This document shows, one piece after another, positions 16,664 through 25,682 of a stretch of DNA of 64,000 nucleotides. The notes beneath the pieces are model-generated. The model did not search any database. It worked only from the letters and a program-made list of their open reading frames with translations, and was not told where the DNA came from. How positions within the stretch are numbered: position 1 is the stretch's first letter; the number at the start of each line of letters is the position of its first letter. The translations under genes were made by a program, and so were the position numbers. Source of the DNA: Clostridiales bacterium (lineage in GTDB: Bacteria > Bacillota > Clostridia > Christensenellales > Borkfalkiaceae); contig SVHH01000004.1 of the NCBI GenBank assembly GCA_015055945.1, forward strand, positions 124,001 to 188,000, given 5' to 3'.

Positions 16664-17845
16664 ATGGATTACGCTAAAGAATCTTTACGCCTTCACGGTA
16701 TTTGGAAGGGCAAAATTGAAACAATTTCTAAAGTAAAAGTTGAAAATAAAGAAGACTTATCACTTGCTTACACTCCTGGTGTTGCTGAACCTTGTGTAGC
16801 GATAAAAAATGATTATTCTAAGTCGTTCGAACTCACTGGTAGGGGTAATACCGTTGCAGTTATTACCGATGGTACGGCAGTTTTGGGCTTAGGCGATATC
16901 GGTCCTGAAGCAGGTATGCCCGTTATGGAAGGTAAGTGCGTTTTATTTAAGACTTTTGGCGGCGTTGACGCTATCCCTCTTTGCGTTAGAAGTAAAAACG
17001 TGGATGAAATCGTTCAAACGGTTAAACTTCTCGCTGGAAGTTTTGGCGGCATTAACTTAGAAGATATTTCTGCACCCAGATGTTTTGAAATTGAAAAGAG
17101 ATTAAAAGAAGATCCCGAAGTTGATATTCCTATTTTCCACGATGACCAGCACGGTACTGCAGTCGTTTGCGTTGCCGCTTGTATTAATGCACTTAAACTC
17201 GTGGGCAAAAAGTGGGAAGACGTTAGCATCGTATTTAGTGGTGCTGGTGCTGCTGGTGAAGCTATTGCTAAACTTATGATTTCTATGGGCGCTAAAGACG
17301 TAGTTATGTGCGACAGTCGTGGTATAATTTACAAGGGTAGAAAAGAAGGTATGAACCCCGCTAAAGAAGAAATTGCTGAATTTACTAATAAATTTGGCAA
17401 AAAAGGCACTCTCGCTGATGCGGTTAAGGGCGCTGATATCTTCGTTGGCGTAAGTCAACCGGGTGTTTTAACTCAAGATATGGTCCGCACTATGAATAAG
17501 GGCGCAATCGTTATGCCTATGGCTAACCCCACACCCGAAATTATGCCCGATCTCGCGTTAGAAGCAGGCGCTGCTGTAGTTGGTACTGGTAGAAGCGACT
17601 TCCCCAATCAAATCAACAACGTTCTTGCGTTCCCTGGTATTTTCCGCGGTGCACTTGATTGCAGAGCGCTCGATATTAACGAAGAAATGAAGATTGCCGC
17701 TGCAACCGCAATTGCATCTTTAATTTCTGATGAAGAATTAGCCCCCGATTATATTATTCCCGCACCGTTCGATAAGCGCGTTGCTTTCACCGTTGCTAAG
17801 GCTGTAAAGGAAGCGGCTATTAGAAGTAAAGTTAATAGGATATAA
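16664..17845 (+). CDS. NAD(P)-dependent malic enzyme
   Basis: This 393-aa enzyme decarboxylates malate to pyruvate and CO2. It has LSLAYTPGVAEPC (catalytic Tyr36), the metal-binding block FHDDQHGTAVV near residue 160, the Rossmann stretch VFSGAGAAGEAIAKLM and SQPGVLTQDMV. The length fits the short bacterial form without a phosphotransacetylase tail. A GGGAG ribosome site precedes ATG 16664. An AEC permease, sometimes a malate carrier, lies 14 kb away and need not be connected. Confidence 0.93.
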   Translation: MDYAKESLRLHGIWKGKIETISKVKVENKEDLSLAYTPGVAEPCVAIKNDYSKSFELTGRGNTVAVITDGTAVLGLGDIGPEAGMPVMEGKCVLFKTFGGVDAIPLCVRSKNVDEIVQTVKLLAGSFGGINLEDISAPRCFEIEKRLKEDPEVDIPIFHDDQHGTAVVCVAACINALKLVGKKWEDVSIVFSGAGAAGEAIAKLMISMGAKDVVMCDSRGIIYKGRKEGMNPAKEEIAEFTNKFGKKGTLADAVKGADIFVGVSQPGVLTQDMVRTMNKGAIVMPMANPTPEIMPDLALEAGAAVVGTGRSDFPNQINNVLAFPGIFRGALDCRALDINEEMKIAAATAIASLISDEELAPDYIIPAPFDKRVAFTVAKAVKEAAIRSKVNRI

Positions 17846-17846
17846 G

Positions 17847-18155
17847 GTGAGTTTTTTTGAAAACGTTTATCAAATAGTAAAACAAATCCCTTACGGTATG
17901 GTTATGACTTACGGCGATATTGCTGAAATTTTAGGCAATCGTAGGTTGTCAAGGCAGGTTGGCTGGGCACTCCACGTAAACCCGTCGCCCGATACCATAC
18001 CGTGCTATAGGGTTGTCAATAGGTTTGGTCAAGTCAGCAAAGCGTTCGCTTTTGGTGGCGAAAACCGACAAAGACAACTTTTAGAGCAAGAAGGCATAAC
18101 TTTTGATGAAAAAGGTTGTGTAAATTCTTGCTTTTTTGTTAAAAAACATATATAA
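17847..18155 (+). CDS. MGMT-family alkyltransferase-like DNA-binding protein
   Basis: This 102-aa protein consists only of the C-terminal domain of O6-alkylguanine-DNA alkyltransferases: VYQIVKQIPYGMVMTYGDIA (winged helix), then RQVGWALHVNPSPDTIPCYRVV. The active-site Cys53 is kept, unlike alkyltransferase-like (ATL) proteins, which often have Trp there. The usual PCHR is PCYR. It may flag alkylated bases for excision repair or keep weak transferase activity. GTG 17847 starts one base after the malic enzyme stop, with AGGA six bases upstream, so it is read as part of that operon. Confidence 0.8.
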   Translation: MSFFENVYQIVKQIPYGMVMTYGDIAEILGNRRLSRQVGWALHVNPSPDTIPCYRVVNRFGQVSKAFAFGGENRQRQLLEQEGITFDEKGCVNSCFFVKKHI

Positions 18156-18215
18156 TATCTAATGCTTGATGAAAATTTTCTTGTTAAACGGCATTTTTAA
18201 TCAAGCAAATATAGT

Positions 18216-18291
18216 CGGGGTGTAGCGCAGTTGGTAGCGCGCTTGGTTCGGGACCAAGAGGTCGCATGTTCAAATCATGTCACTCCGACCA
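18216..18291 (+). tRNA. tRNA-Pro (CGG anticodon)
   Basis: The acceptor CGGGGTG pairs with CACTCCG. The anticodon arm is CTTGG TTCGGGA CCAAG, giving CGG. CCA is encoded. Confidence 0.93.
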
Positions 18292-18301
18292 ACAAATAAA
18301 A

Positions 18302-18330
18302 GAAAGCACAGTTTATTCTGTGCTTTTTTG
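18302..18330 (+). terminator. Terminator of tRNA-Pro
   Basis: Stem AAGCACAG/CTGTGCTT with a TTTATT loop and a T run. Confidence 0.85.
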
Positions 18331-18362
18331 TTTGTCTAAAACTGATACGGGGTTAGATTTTC

Positions 18363-18391
18363 TTGACAAAATAAGGGGCGGGTGGTATCAT
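18363..18391 (+). promoter_or_regulatory. Promoter of the MATE transporter gene
   Basis: TTGACA (18363-18368), 17 bp and TATCAT (18386-18391). The predicted start is only about 14 nt before ATG 18412, so the leader is very short. Confidence 0.65.
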
Positions 18392-18411
18392 TACTTATTG
18401 AAAATAAGTAA

Positions 18412-19794
18412 ATGGACAAAAAGAAAATGGCTAAGAGTTTAACGAAAGATTTTACACAAGGTAATATTGCAAAACAGTTGCTGTTGTTTGCGTTGCCGTT
18501 TATGGCATCGAATGCGTTGCAAGTTTTATACAGCACGATAGATATGATAGTCGTTGGGGCGTACGTAGGTACTTACGGACTTTCGGCAGTTTCACAATCA
18601 AGTCAAATACTAAACTTTGAAACAATGGTGTGCTTAGGTTTTTCTAACGCGGGGCAGGTCCTTTTAGGTCAAGCGTTGGGTGCGGGAAAGCGCAAAGAGA
18701 TGAACGAAATAATCGGCACGTTATTCGTGTTTATTTGCATACTTGCACTTGGCTTTTCAACGGTAATATTGCTTGGACAAAGGCTTATTTTGGACTTAAT
18801 AAATATGCCGCAAGAATCTTACGCCATGGCGCAAGAATATATGAGCATATGCGCAGGCGGGTTTGTGTTTACGGCGGGTTATAACCTTGTTTCAGCAATA
18901 CTCCGCGGCATGGGCGACTCTAAAAGACCGTTTTTATTCATCGGTATAGCATCGCTCGTAAACCTTGTTTTAGACTTGTTGTTTACAGGTGTTTGGGGTT
19001 GGGGCGTTGCTGGTGCAGCGTGGGCAACCATAATCGGTCAAGCGGTATCTTTCATATTCTCGATTTTCTATTTAATGAAGAAGAAAGCGCAGTTCGGCTT
19101 TGACTTTAAGAAGGAAAGTTTTGTGCCTAAGGGCAAGTATATCAAGATGATTACTTCGGTTGGAACGCCTATGGCAATTCAATCGGGTTTTATCAATATT
19201 TCAATGCTGTTCGTAAACTCTATGATAAACGAAGTTGGCGTAGTTGCATCTGCAACCTTTGGCGTAGGTGTAAGAATTGACGATATCGTAAACAAAATCT
19301 GTTTAGGTATTCAATACGCGGCAGTTCCAATGATAAGTCAAAACATCGGCGCTAAAAACGTTAAACGCGTAAAGAAAATCGTGCACTGCGCGTGGATGTA
19401 TTCAATTGCGCTTACGATATTCTTTATGATACTCTACGTAGCGCTCGGCAAGCAATTATTTATGTTGTTCGACGATAACCCCGCTGTTCACGAAATGAGT
19501 GGTGAATTTATTAGAGCAATATTAGTAATGTTCCCCGCATTTGCGTTTATGCGCGGAAGCGGTGCGCTTATTCAAGGTATGGGGTTTGCAAAGTTTGGTA
19601 TGGTGCTTTCAATACTCGACGGTGTACTTTTGCGTATAGGTCTAAGTTGGCTTTTCGGCATAGCACTTGGTTGGGGCTTTTTTGGGTTTGTGTTAGGTTA
19701 CGGTTTAGCGCCGTACGGATACGCAATACCTAGCGTAATATATTTTCTTTCGGGCAAATGGAAAAAACGAAAAGTTTTGGCAGAAGATATTTAA
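18412..19794 (+). CDS. MATE family multidrug/cation antiporter
   Basis: This 460-aa protein has twelve predicted membrane helices in two similar halves. GNIAKQLLLFALPFMASNAL and TIDMIVVGAYVG at the start, and the mid-protein RGMGDSKRPF, are hallmarks of the NorM/DinF-like MATE family. It exports drugs or metabolites in exchange for Na+ or H+; the substrate is unknown. There is no strong ribosome site, in line with the short leader; ATG 18427 is an alternative start. The next gene begins within 10 nt. Confidence 0.88.
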   Translation: MDKKKMAKSLTKDFTQGNIAKQLLLFALPFMASNALQVLYSTIDMIVVGAYVGTYGLSAVSQSSQILNFETMVCLGFSNAGQVLLGQALGAGKRKEMNEIIGTLFVFICILALGFSTVILLGQRLILDLINMPQESYAMAQEYMSICAGGFVFTAGYNLVSAILRGMGDSKRPFLFIGIASLVNLVLDLLFTGVWGWGVAGAAWATIIGQAVSFIFSIFYLMKKKAQFGFDFKKESFVPKGKYIKMITSVGTPMAIQSGFINISMLFVNSMINEVGVVASATFGVGVRIDDIVNKICLGIQYAAVPMISQNIGAKNVKRVKKIVHCAWMYSIALTIFFMILYVALGKQLFMLFDDNPAVHEMSGEFIRAILVMFPAFAFMRGSGALIQGMGFAKFGMVLSILDGVLLRIGLSWLFGIALGWGFFGFVLGYGLAPYGYAIPSVIYFLSGKWKKRKVLAEDI

Positions 19795-19803
19795 GGAGTG
19801 AGT

Positions 19804-20682
19804 ATGGAATACAAGGAGTGTAGTTTTGGAAGGATAAAAACTTACCGCGAAGTTTGGGATAGTTTTTTACCCAACCACAAAGAGTTTTATGAAAACCCCA
19901 CGGCTTTCAACATTGAACCGTTCAAAATTTTCGGTAACCTTTATTACGTAGGCGATAAAATGGTGTGTATGCATCTTATCGATACGGGTGCGGGTTTAAT
20001 TTTATTCGACAGTGGTTTTTCAAATAATTACGACAGTTTAATTAGTTCTATTGAAAAACTTGGGTTTAGCCCTAAAGATATAAAAATAGTTATTCATTCT
20101 CACGGGCACTTTGACCATTTTGGTGGTGGGGATAGGCTTAGGGATAGATACGGCGCAACCATTTATATGAGTGAAGTTGACACTAATCTCATTAAAGAAA
20201 TGCCCGAACGCGCGCTTATGTATTTAGCGCCCGATCCAACCGAGCCTATTTGCTATCCCGATAAAACTATTAAAGACGGAGAAGTTATTAAACTGGGCAA
20301 TACCCAAATCACTTGTAAGTTAGCGCCTGGGCACACGCACGGCACTATGGCGTTTTTCTTTGACGCGGTAGACGGAGAAAACACTTTAAGAGTTGGTTAC
20401 TGGGGCGGGGTTGGATATTTGACTTTATATAAGGAATACTTACAACTTCACAAATTTCCTTTAAACACCGTTCAAATAATGAAAGACAGCATTGAGAAAA
20501 TGCGCGCTGAAAAAGTGGATATAGTAATCGGTAATCACCCCGCGCAAAACTGCACTCTTGAAAAGAGAGCGTTTATGTTGGAAAACCCCGATAAAAACCC
20601 CTTTATCAACCCAAAGGCTTGGGGGATATTCTTGGACGCGTTAGAAGAACGCCGTTTAGAGTTTGAAAATAAAGGCTACTAA
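19804..20682 (+). CDS. MBL-fold metallo-hydrolase
   Basis: This 292-aa metallo-beta-lactamase-fold enzyme has the metal motif HSHGHFDH at residues 98-105, GHTHGTMAFF as the next metal ligand and a later GNHPAQ. It is cytosolic, with no signal peptide. Sequence does not fix the substrate; lactonase, thiolesterase and phosphodiesterase roles all occur in the fold. I chose ATG 19804 with AAGGAG five bases upstream; GTG 19798 overlaps that site. It follows the MATE gene with a 9-nt gap and is probably co-transcribed. Confidence 0.82.
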   Translation: MEYKECSFGRIKTYREVWDSFLPNHKEFYENPTAFNIEPFKIFGNLYYVGDKMVCMHLIDTGAGLILFDSGFSNNYDSLISSIEKLGFSPKDIKIVIHSHGHFDHFGGGDRLRDRYGATIYMSEVDTNLIKEMPERALMYLAPDPTEPICYPDKTIKDGEVIKLGNTQITCKLAPGHTHGTMAFFFDAVDGENTLRVGYWGGVGYLTLYKEYLQLHKFPLNTVQIMKDSIEKMRAEKVDIVIGNHPAQNCTLEKRAFMLENPDKNPFINPKAWGIFLDALEERRLEFENKGY

Positions 20683-20761
20683 AAAACGGAAACGGTTGCA
20701 AATTTTTATAACGTTTTACAAAAAATAATATTTATAAAATACAAAAGGAGAACAACATATT

Positions 20762-21574
20762 ATGGATTGGAATGCATTTTTTAATTCTATTGCGAACTGG
20801 GCGTTGAATACTGGCTTAAAAATTGTTGTTGCGCTTATTGCGTTGGTAATTTCTTTTAGAATTATTACTGTTGTTACCCGCCGCATAGAAAAGAAATCGG
20901 TTGAAAAGAAGGCTGATAAAACTATAATGAAAACGCTTATGTACGTGTTGCGTATAGCGTTGAAGATAGCAGTTGTCTTATGCTTGGTTGCATATCTTGG
21001 CATTGACACAAGCGGTATTACCGCACTTATCACTTCTTTCGGTGTATGTATAGGTTTGGCGGTAAACGGTGCCGTTTCAAACATGGCTGGTGGGGTAATG
21101 ATTATACTTACTCGCCCCTTTAAGATTGACGATTATATCGAAGCGCAAGGTCATTCAGGCACGGTAGTTGATATTCACCTTACGAACACCAAACTTTTAA
21201 CACCTGATAATAAGGTTATCTATATTCCCAACGGCGCGCTCGCTAACGGCGACATCGTAAACTATTCTGAAAAGGATACCCGCCGCGTAGATTTTATGTT
21301 CTCTATCGGTTACGGTGATGATTTTGAAAAGGCAAAACAAATCGTCAGTGACGTTTGTGATAATCACGAACTCATTTTTAAAGATCCTGCGCCTTTCGTA
21401 AGGGTAAAAGAACACGGTGCATCAAGCATAAACATCGTAACGCGCGTTTGGACAAAGAGCAGTGATTACTGGACGGTTTACTTTGACGTTATGGAAAAAG
21501 TAAAAACCGAATTTGATAAGGCTGGTATAGAAATACCCTTTAATCAACTCGACGTTCACGTTAAAAAAGACTAA
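20762..21574 (+). CDS. MscS-type small-conductance mechanosensitive channel
   Basis: This 270-aa protein has three membrane helices (about residues 15-115), the last being the Gly/Ala-rich pore helix GVCIGLAVNGAVSNMAGGVM. A cytoplasmic beta domain follows, with the conserved block GTVVDIHLTNTKLLTPDNKV and IPNG. It releases osmolytes on hypo-osmotic shock. AAGGAG lies 11 nt before the ATG. A terminator follows. Confidence 0.92.
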   Translation: MDWNAFFNSIANWALNTGLKIVVALIALVISFRIITVVTRRIEKKSVEKKADKTIMKTLMYVLRIALKIAVVLCLVAYLGIDTSGITALITSFGVCIGLAVNGAVSNMAGGVMIILTRPFKIDDYIEAQGHSGTVVDIHLTNTKLLTPDNKVIYIPNGALANGDIVNYSEKDTRRVDFMFSIGYGDDFEKAKQIVSDVCDNHELIFKDPAPFVRVKEHGASSINIVTRVWTKSSDYWTVYFDVMEKVKTEFDKAGIEIPFNQLDVHVKKD

Positions 21575-21578
21575 TAAA

Positions 21579-21608
21579 AAAGCGAGCAGTTTTGCTCGCT
21601 TTTATTTT
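21579..21608 (+). terminator. Terminator of mscS
   Basis: Stem AAGCGAGCA/TGCTCGCTT with a GTTT loop and a T-rich tail. Confidence 0.85.
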
Positions 21609-21651
21609 TGCTTGTAAAAAGGTATAAAAGGTAAAAAACGGTCCATATACT

Positions 21652-21693
21652 GTCAAGGTAAACCTTGACAAGTATTTGCTTTTTTGTTATACT
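21652..21693 (+). promoter_or_regulatory. Promoter with overlapping 18-bp palindrome (DUF1538 operon)
   Basis: TTGACA (21665-21670), 17 bp and TATACT (21688-21693) form the promoter. The exact palindrome GTCAAGGTAAACCTTGAC (21652-21669) covers the -35 box, a strong operator layout for a dimeric repressor or activator. Confidence 0.7.
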
Positions 21694-21709
21694 AAATTAA
21701 AAGATTAAA

Positions 21710-23263
21710 ATGGGGCTGTATGTCATGCGTAAAAGACAGAACTTTATCCGCGCGGATAGAACCATCATCAACGAAAAGGTAAAAGAAGCCTTTTCGTCAG
21801 TATTGCCTATAACTGCAATAGTGTTGGTGTTGTGTTTTTCTATTGCGCCAATTGAAAGCGGTGTGTTTCTATCGTTTATAGTAGGTGCTCTTTTCGTTAT
21901 AGTCGGAATGGGGCTTTTTACGCTTGGCGCGGATACAGCGATGACACCTATCGGTCAGTACGTCGGTACGACTGTTATGCGCTCTAAAAAGATTTGGATA
22001 ATCGTACCTATATGCTTTATTTTAGGCGTGCTTATAACCATATCAGAACCCGACCTTTCGGTTTTAGCAACCCAACTTTCCGCATCGGTTGATAAGTGGA
22101 CGCTTATCCTTGCCGTAGGTGCGGGTGTAGGCGTGTTCTTAGCAATCGCTTTTTTAAGAATTGTTTTAAGGGTAAAATTATCACACCTTTTAATCTTTTG
22201 TTACGTAGTTGTGTTTGGGCTCTCGTTTTTTGTTCCGCAAGCGTTTATTCCGCTCGCGTTTGATAGCGGTGGGGTAACCACAGGACCTATGAGCGTTCCG
22301 TTCATAATTGCAATCGGTACTGGTGTTGCTGCAATGCGAAGCGATAAAGGTGCTGAAACTGACGGCTTTGGTTTGACCGCACTTTGCTCGGTTGGGCCTA
22401 TTATTGCGGTAATGATTTTGGGCGTAATTCTTCAGCCCGAAAAAATTGAGCCAGTACAAAACACGCTCGTAAACGTAGTCGATTCAAAAGAATTATTGAA
22501 GGTTTACGCTGATGCGCTTCCGCATTACATGCAAGAAGTTGGTGTTGCGCTACTTCCCATAGTAGCATTCTTTTTTATCTTTAGAATTTTCGGCAGTAAG
22601 ATAAGTAAAAACGATTTTATTAGAATTTTAATCGGCGTGCTCTATACTTACGTCGGTTTAGTATTCTTCCTTATGGGTGTAAACGTAGGTTTCTTGCCCG
22701 TGGGTAGTTATTTAGGTCAAGCGATAGGCGAACTTTCATATAACTGGATAATTATACCTATCGGTATGGTAATAGGTTACTTCGTTGTAGCGGCTGAACC
22801 CGCAGTGCACGTTTTAACCAACCAAGTATTTGAAATAACTTCGGGTGCAATCCCCAAAAAAGCACTCCGTACTAGTTTAATGATAGGCGTTGCGGTATCA
22901 GTTGGACTTGCTATGACGAGAATTATTTTCCATATACCCATTATGTATTTCTTAATACCAGGGTATTTGATAGCAATAGTTTTAACCTTCTTCGTGCCCG
23001 ATATATTTACGGCAATCGCGTTTGACTCGGGCGGCGTAGCATCGGGCGCAATGACAGCAAGTTTTTTGCTTCCGCTTGCGCTTGGCGTGTGCGGCGCGGT
23101 TGGTGGAAACATCGCAACTGAAGGCTTTGGCGTAGTGGCAATGGTTGCTATGACACCGCTTATCACTATTCAGATTTTAGGTCTTGTATACAAGATTAAG
23201 ATGGCAAAACTCAAAAAACTTGAGCAAGAAAAAGAACAAACTCAAGAAGAAATTATCGGTTAA
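21710..23263 (+). CDS. DUF1538 family membrane protein (putative transporter)
   Basis: This 517-aa protein is built of two homologous membrane halves of about 250 residues. Each half contains the GxxLF(T/L)xGxxxxxxPxGxYxG block (FTLGADTAMTPIGQYVG; FFLMGVNVGFLPVGSYLG) and an AFDSGGV(T/A)(T/S)G block with a glycine-rich loop. This is the DUF1538 pattern. The internal repeat and conserved FDSGG loops suggest a transporter with inverted or tandem symmetry. It is followed at once by a P-II signal protein, as transporter genes often are. ATG 21710 is very near the predicted transcript start; ATG 21725 is the alternative. Confidence 0.8.
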   Translation: MGLYVMRKRQNFIRADRTIINEKVKEAFSSVLPITAIVLVLCFSIAPIESGVFLSFIVGALFVIVGMGLFTLGADTAMTPIGQYVGTTVMRSKKIWIIVPICFILGVLITISEPDLSVLATQLSASVDKWTLILAVGAGVGVFLAIAFLRIVLRVKLSHLLIFCYVVVFGLSFFVPQAFIPLAFDSGGVTTGPMSVPFIIAIGTGVAAMRSDKGAETDGFGLTALCSVGPIIAVMILGVILQPEKIEPVQNTLVNVVDSKELLKVYADALPHYMQEVGVALLPIVAFFFIFRIFGSKISKNDFIRILIGVLYTYVGLVFFLMGVNVGFLPVGSYLGQAIGELSYNWIIIPIGMVIGYFVVAAEPAVHVLTNQVFEITSGAIPKKALRTSLMIGVAVSVGLAMTRIIFHIPIMYFLIPGYLIAIVLTFFVPDIFTAIAFDSGGVASGAMTASFLLPLALGVCGAVGGNIATEGFGVVAMVAMTPLITIQILGLVYKIKMAKLKKLEQEKEQTQEEIIG

Positions 23264-23273
23264 GGAGAAGAAT

Positions 23274-23951
23274 ATGCAAGGTTTTAAGTATTTAACGCTA
23301 ATAACTAAAAGAGAATATTCCGAGCAATATTTAGAATTTTTCCGCCGTTTAGGTATAAAGGGGGTTTTAAGTACCTTTTGTAACGGTACGGCAACCGATT
23401 TAACGCTCAATCATTTAGGCGTAGAAAAAACGGAAAAAATCATGTTTGAAACTATCGTTAAAGAAGAACAAATAGGCGAATTAGTAAAGGGCATGATGAT
23501 TGAAATGAATATTAGCGCGGCGGGTAACGGGATAGCGATGTTCTTACCCTTAGATAGCGTTGGGGGGATGTCTTCACTCAAATATTTTGCAGGGGATGTT
23601 GAAATCGAAAAGAAAGAGGAGAGTAACAAAATGGAAAGTAAATCTGTTCTTATTATAACCGTGGTAGATAAAGGTAACACTGATATTGTTATGGACGCAG
23701 CGCGTTCAGCGGGTGCGGGCGGCGGCACTGTAATTAAGGCAAAGGGTACTGGTGCGGAACTTGCAAAATTCTTCGGCGTATCTATCAGTGAAGAAAAAGA
23801 AATGATTTACATCGTAGCATCTCGTGAAAACAGAGACGCTATTATGCGCGCCGTTATGGAGAAAGCGGGTAGAAATACCGATGCTCACGGCGTAATCTTT
23901 ACTCTTCCCGTAGACAGCGTAGTAGGCATTAAAGCGTTTGAGGAAGTATAA
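23274..23951 (+). CDS. Tandem P-II family signalling protein
   Basis: This 225-aa protein contains two GlnB-like halves. The first ends with NISAAGNGIAMFLPLDSVGG (about residue 97); the second (from about residue 120) has GGGTVIKAKGTG, the T-loop region, and ends DAHGVIFTLPVDSVVG. P-II proteins bind ATP/ADP and 2-oxoglutarate and gate transporters. ATG 23274 with TAAGGAG 6 nt upstream is the start; a longer frame from 23184 runs into the previous gene. An internal in-frame ATG at 23631 has its own GAGGAG nine bases upstream, so the second domain could also be made alone. The neighbour is its likely target. Confidence 0.8.
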   Translation: MQGFKYLTLITKREYSEQYLEFFRRLGIKGVLSTFCNGTATDLTLNHLGVEKTEKIMFETIVKEEQIGELVKGMMIEMNISAAGNGIAMFLPLDSVGGMSSLKYFAGDVEIEKKEESNKMESKSVLIITVVDKGNTDIVMDAARSAGAGGGTVIKAKGTGAELAKFFGVSISEEKEMIYIVASRENRDAIMRAVMEKAGRNTDAHGVIFTLPVDSVVGIKAFEEV

Positions 23952-23956
23952 CCAAA

Positions 23957-24415
23957 GTGAGCGCGTTTACCGATTACAAAACCGAACTTGAAAAAAGCGG
24001 TGAAATAACGTTTATTCCTAGCGGAAACAGTATGTGGCCTACTTTAAAAGACCGCGCGCAAAGCGTGGTTGTAAAAAAGAAAACGGACAGGCTAAAAGAG
24101 TTTGACGTTGCTCTTTTTGAAAAGGACGGCATAATTGCGCTGCATAGGGTAATAAAGGTTTTAGACGGCGGTTATCAAACTTGTGGAGACAGCCAGTTTA
24201 AGTGTGAAATTGTCGATGAAGACAGCGTTTTTGGTGTTATGGCGGGCTTTTATAAGGGCAAAGATTATATTTGTGCTGATGACGAAAAGTACGTTAAAAG
24301 CGTTAAAAACTGGTATAAAAGAAAAAGTTTAAGAAGATTTAAGGTCAAGTGTTTTTACTTTACTTTAAGGATTAAAAACTTTTTCAAAAAAATAAAGCAA
24401 AAAAAAGGCAAATAG
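23957..24415 (+). CDS. S24/S26 (signal peptidase I-like) family protein
   Basis: This 152-aa protein has FIPSGNSMWPTLKDRAQ with Ser25 in the position of the signal peptidase nucleophile. HRVIKVLDGGYQTCGDSQF is the second conserved block. It lacks the N-terminal membrane anchor of true signal peptidases; the C-terminus is very basic. Such proteins occur widely in Clostridia and may process small substrates; the target is unknown. The start is GTG 23957, 5 nt after the P-II stop. One base separates its stop from proA. Confidence 0.72.
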   Translation: MSAFTDYKTELEKSGEITFIPSGNSMWPTLKDRAQSVVVKKKTDRLKEFDVALFEKDGIIALHRVIKVLDGGYQTCGDSQFKCEIVDEDSVFGVMAGFYKGKDYICADDEKYVKSVKNWYKRKSLRRFKVKCFYFTLRIKNFFKKIKQKKGK

Positions 24416-24416
24416 T

Positions 24417-25673
24417 ATGTACGATTTAGTATCTTTAGGAAAGTCAGCAAAAAAGGCGGCGGCAGCGCTTATTAAACTTAGCGATGAAGTAAGAAGCAAC
24501 GCACTTATCTCGGTAGCAAAAGCACTCCGCGATAATAAAGAATATTTGATTAAAGAAAATTTAGAAGATATAAAGTTGTCCACTCAAAAGGGTGCAACAG
24601 CAGCGTTTATCGATAGGCTTACTCTAAACGACAAGGTTATCGAAGGCATGGCGGTTGGCTTAGAACAAGTGGCTAATCTTCCTTGTCCTTTAGGCAAAAT
24701 CGTTTACGAGTATGAAAATAAAGAACAGGGTATAAGCGTACAAAAAAAGACCGCACCGTTTGGCGTAATCGGCATTATTTACGAATCACGCCCCAACGTA
24801 ACTGCGGATGCTTTCGCGCTTTGTTTTAAGACGGCAAACGCGGTAATCTTAAAGGGTGGCAGTGATTCACTCCGTTCAAACACCGCAATTGCAAACGTTA
24901 TTAAAAAAGCGTTATTAAATAATGGTATTGATGAAAACGCTATAAACGTAATTCAAGACACTTCTCGTCAAACCACGGCGGAATTTATGCGCCTTAATAA
25001 GTACGTAGACCTTCTTATCCCAAGGGGTAGCGCATCTTTAATAAAAGCGGCTGTGGAAAATTCTACTATTCCTATCATTGAAACAGGCTCTGGCAACTGC
25101 CACGTGTTCGTCGATGCAAGCGCAGATAGAGAAATGGCTGCGCAAGTTATTTTTAACGCAAAAACCCAACGCTACAGCGTATGCAACGCGTGTGAATCTT
25201 TAGTTATCCACGTGGACGCACTAGATTCACTTCCATTAATTGCTGAAAAATTACAAGAAAAGCAAGTGATTATTAGAGCGGATGAGCGTGCGTTTATGGT
25301 TATTGAAGACTATCCTTATTTAGAAAAGGCGACTGTTGAAGATTTTTACACCGAATATGGCGGACCTATCATTTCAGTTAAGACGGTGGATAATTTAGAT
25401 CAAGCAATAGAACATATCAACGAGCACAGCACACACCACTCTGAATCAATCATTACCAAGTGTGATGAAAACGCTCAAAGATTTTTGGAAGAAATTGATT
25501 CATCTTCCGTTTACCACAACGCGTCAACTCGCTTTACCGACGGTTTTGTTTTCGGTTTAGGCGCGGAAATCGGTATTAGTACACAAAAAATGCATGCGCG
25601 CGGACCTATGGGCTTAGATGCTTTGGTTACTTGGAAGTATATAATCAAAGGCGACGGCGCTGTAAGAAAATAA
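24417..25673 (+). CDS. proA: Glutamate-5-semialdehyde dehydrogenase
   Basis: This 418-aa enzyme reduces gamma-glutamyl phosphate to glutamate-5-semialdehyde in proline synthesis. It shows the family's FGVIGIIYESRPNVTADAFA, NAVILKGGSDSLRSN and IPRGSASLI blocks and the catalytic Cys in SVCNACESLVIH. The C-terminal block is ALTTWKY-like (LDALVTWKY). proB is not beside it and must lie elsewhere. ATG 24417 is one base past the previous stop. Confidence 0.94.
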   Translation: MYDLVSLGKSAKKAAAALIKLSDEVRSNALISVAKALRDNKEYLIKENLEDIKLSTQKGATAAFIDRLTLNDKVIEGMAVGLEQVANLPCPLGKIVYEYENKEQGISVQKKTAPFGVIGIIYESRPNVTADAFALCFKTANAVILKGGSDSLRSNTAIANVIKKALLNNGIDENAINVIQDTSRQTTAEFMRLNKYVDLLIPRGSASLIKAAVENSTIPIIETGSGNCHVFVDASADREMAAQVIFNAKTQRYSVCNACESLVIHVDALDSLPLIAEKLQEKQVIIRADERAFMVIEDYPYLEKATVEDFYTEYGGPIISVKTVDNLDQAIEHINEHSTHHSESIITKCDENAQRFLEEIDSSSVYHNASTRFTDGFVFGLGAEIGISTQKMHARGPMGLDALVTWKYIIKGDGAVRK

Positions 25674-25682
25674 GGGTAAAAC

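Noticed and set aside
18128-18215. Riboswitch or T-box leader before tRNA-Pro and the MATE gene
   Set aside because: Only spacer and a tRNA with its own terminator are seen; no T-box or riboswitch core motif.
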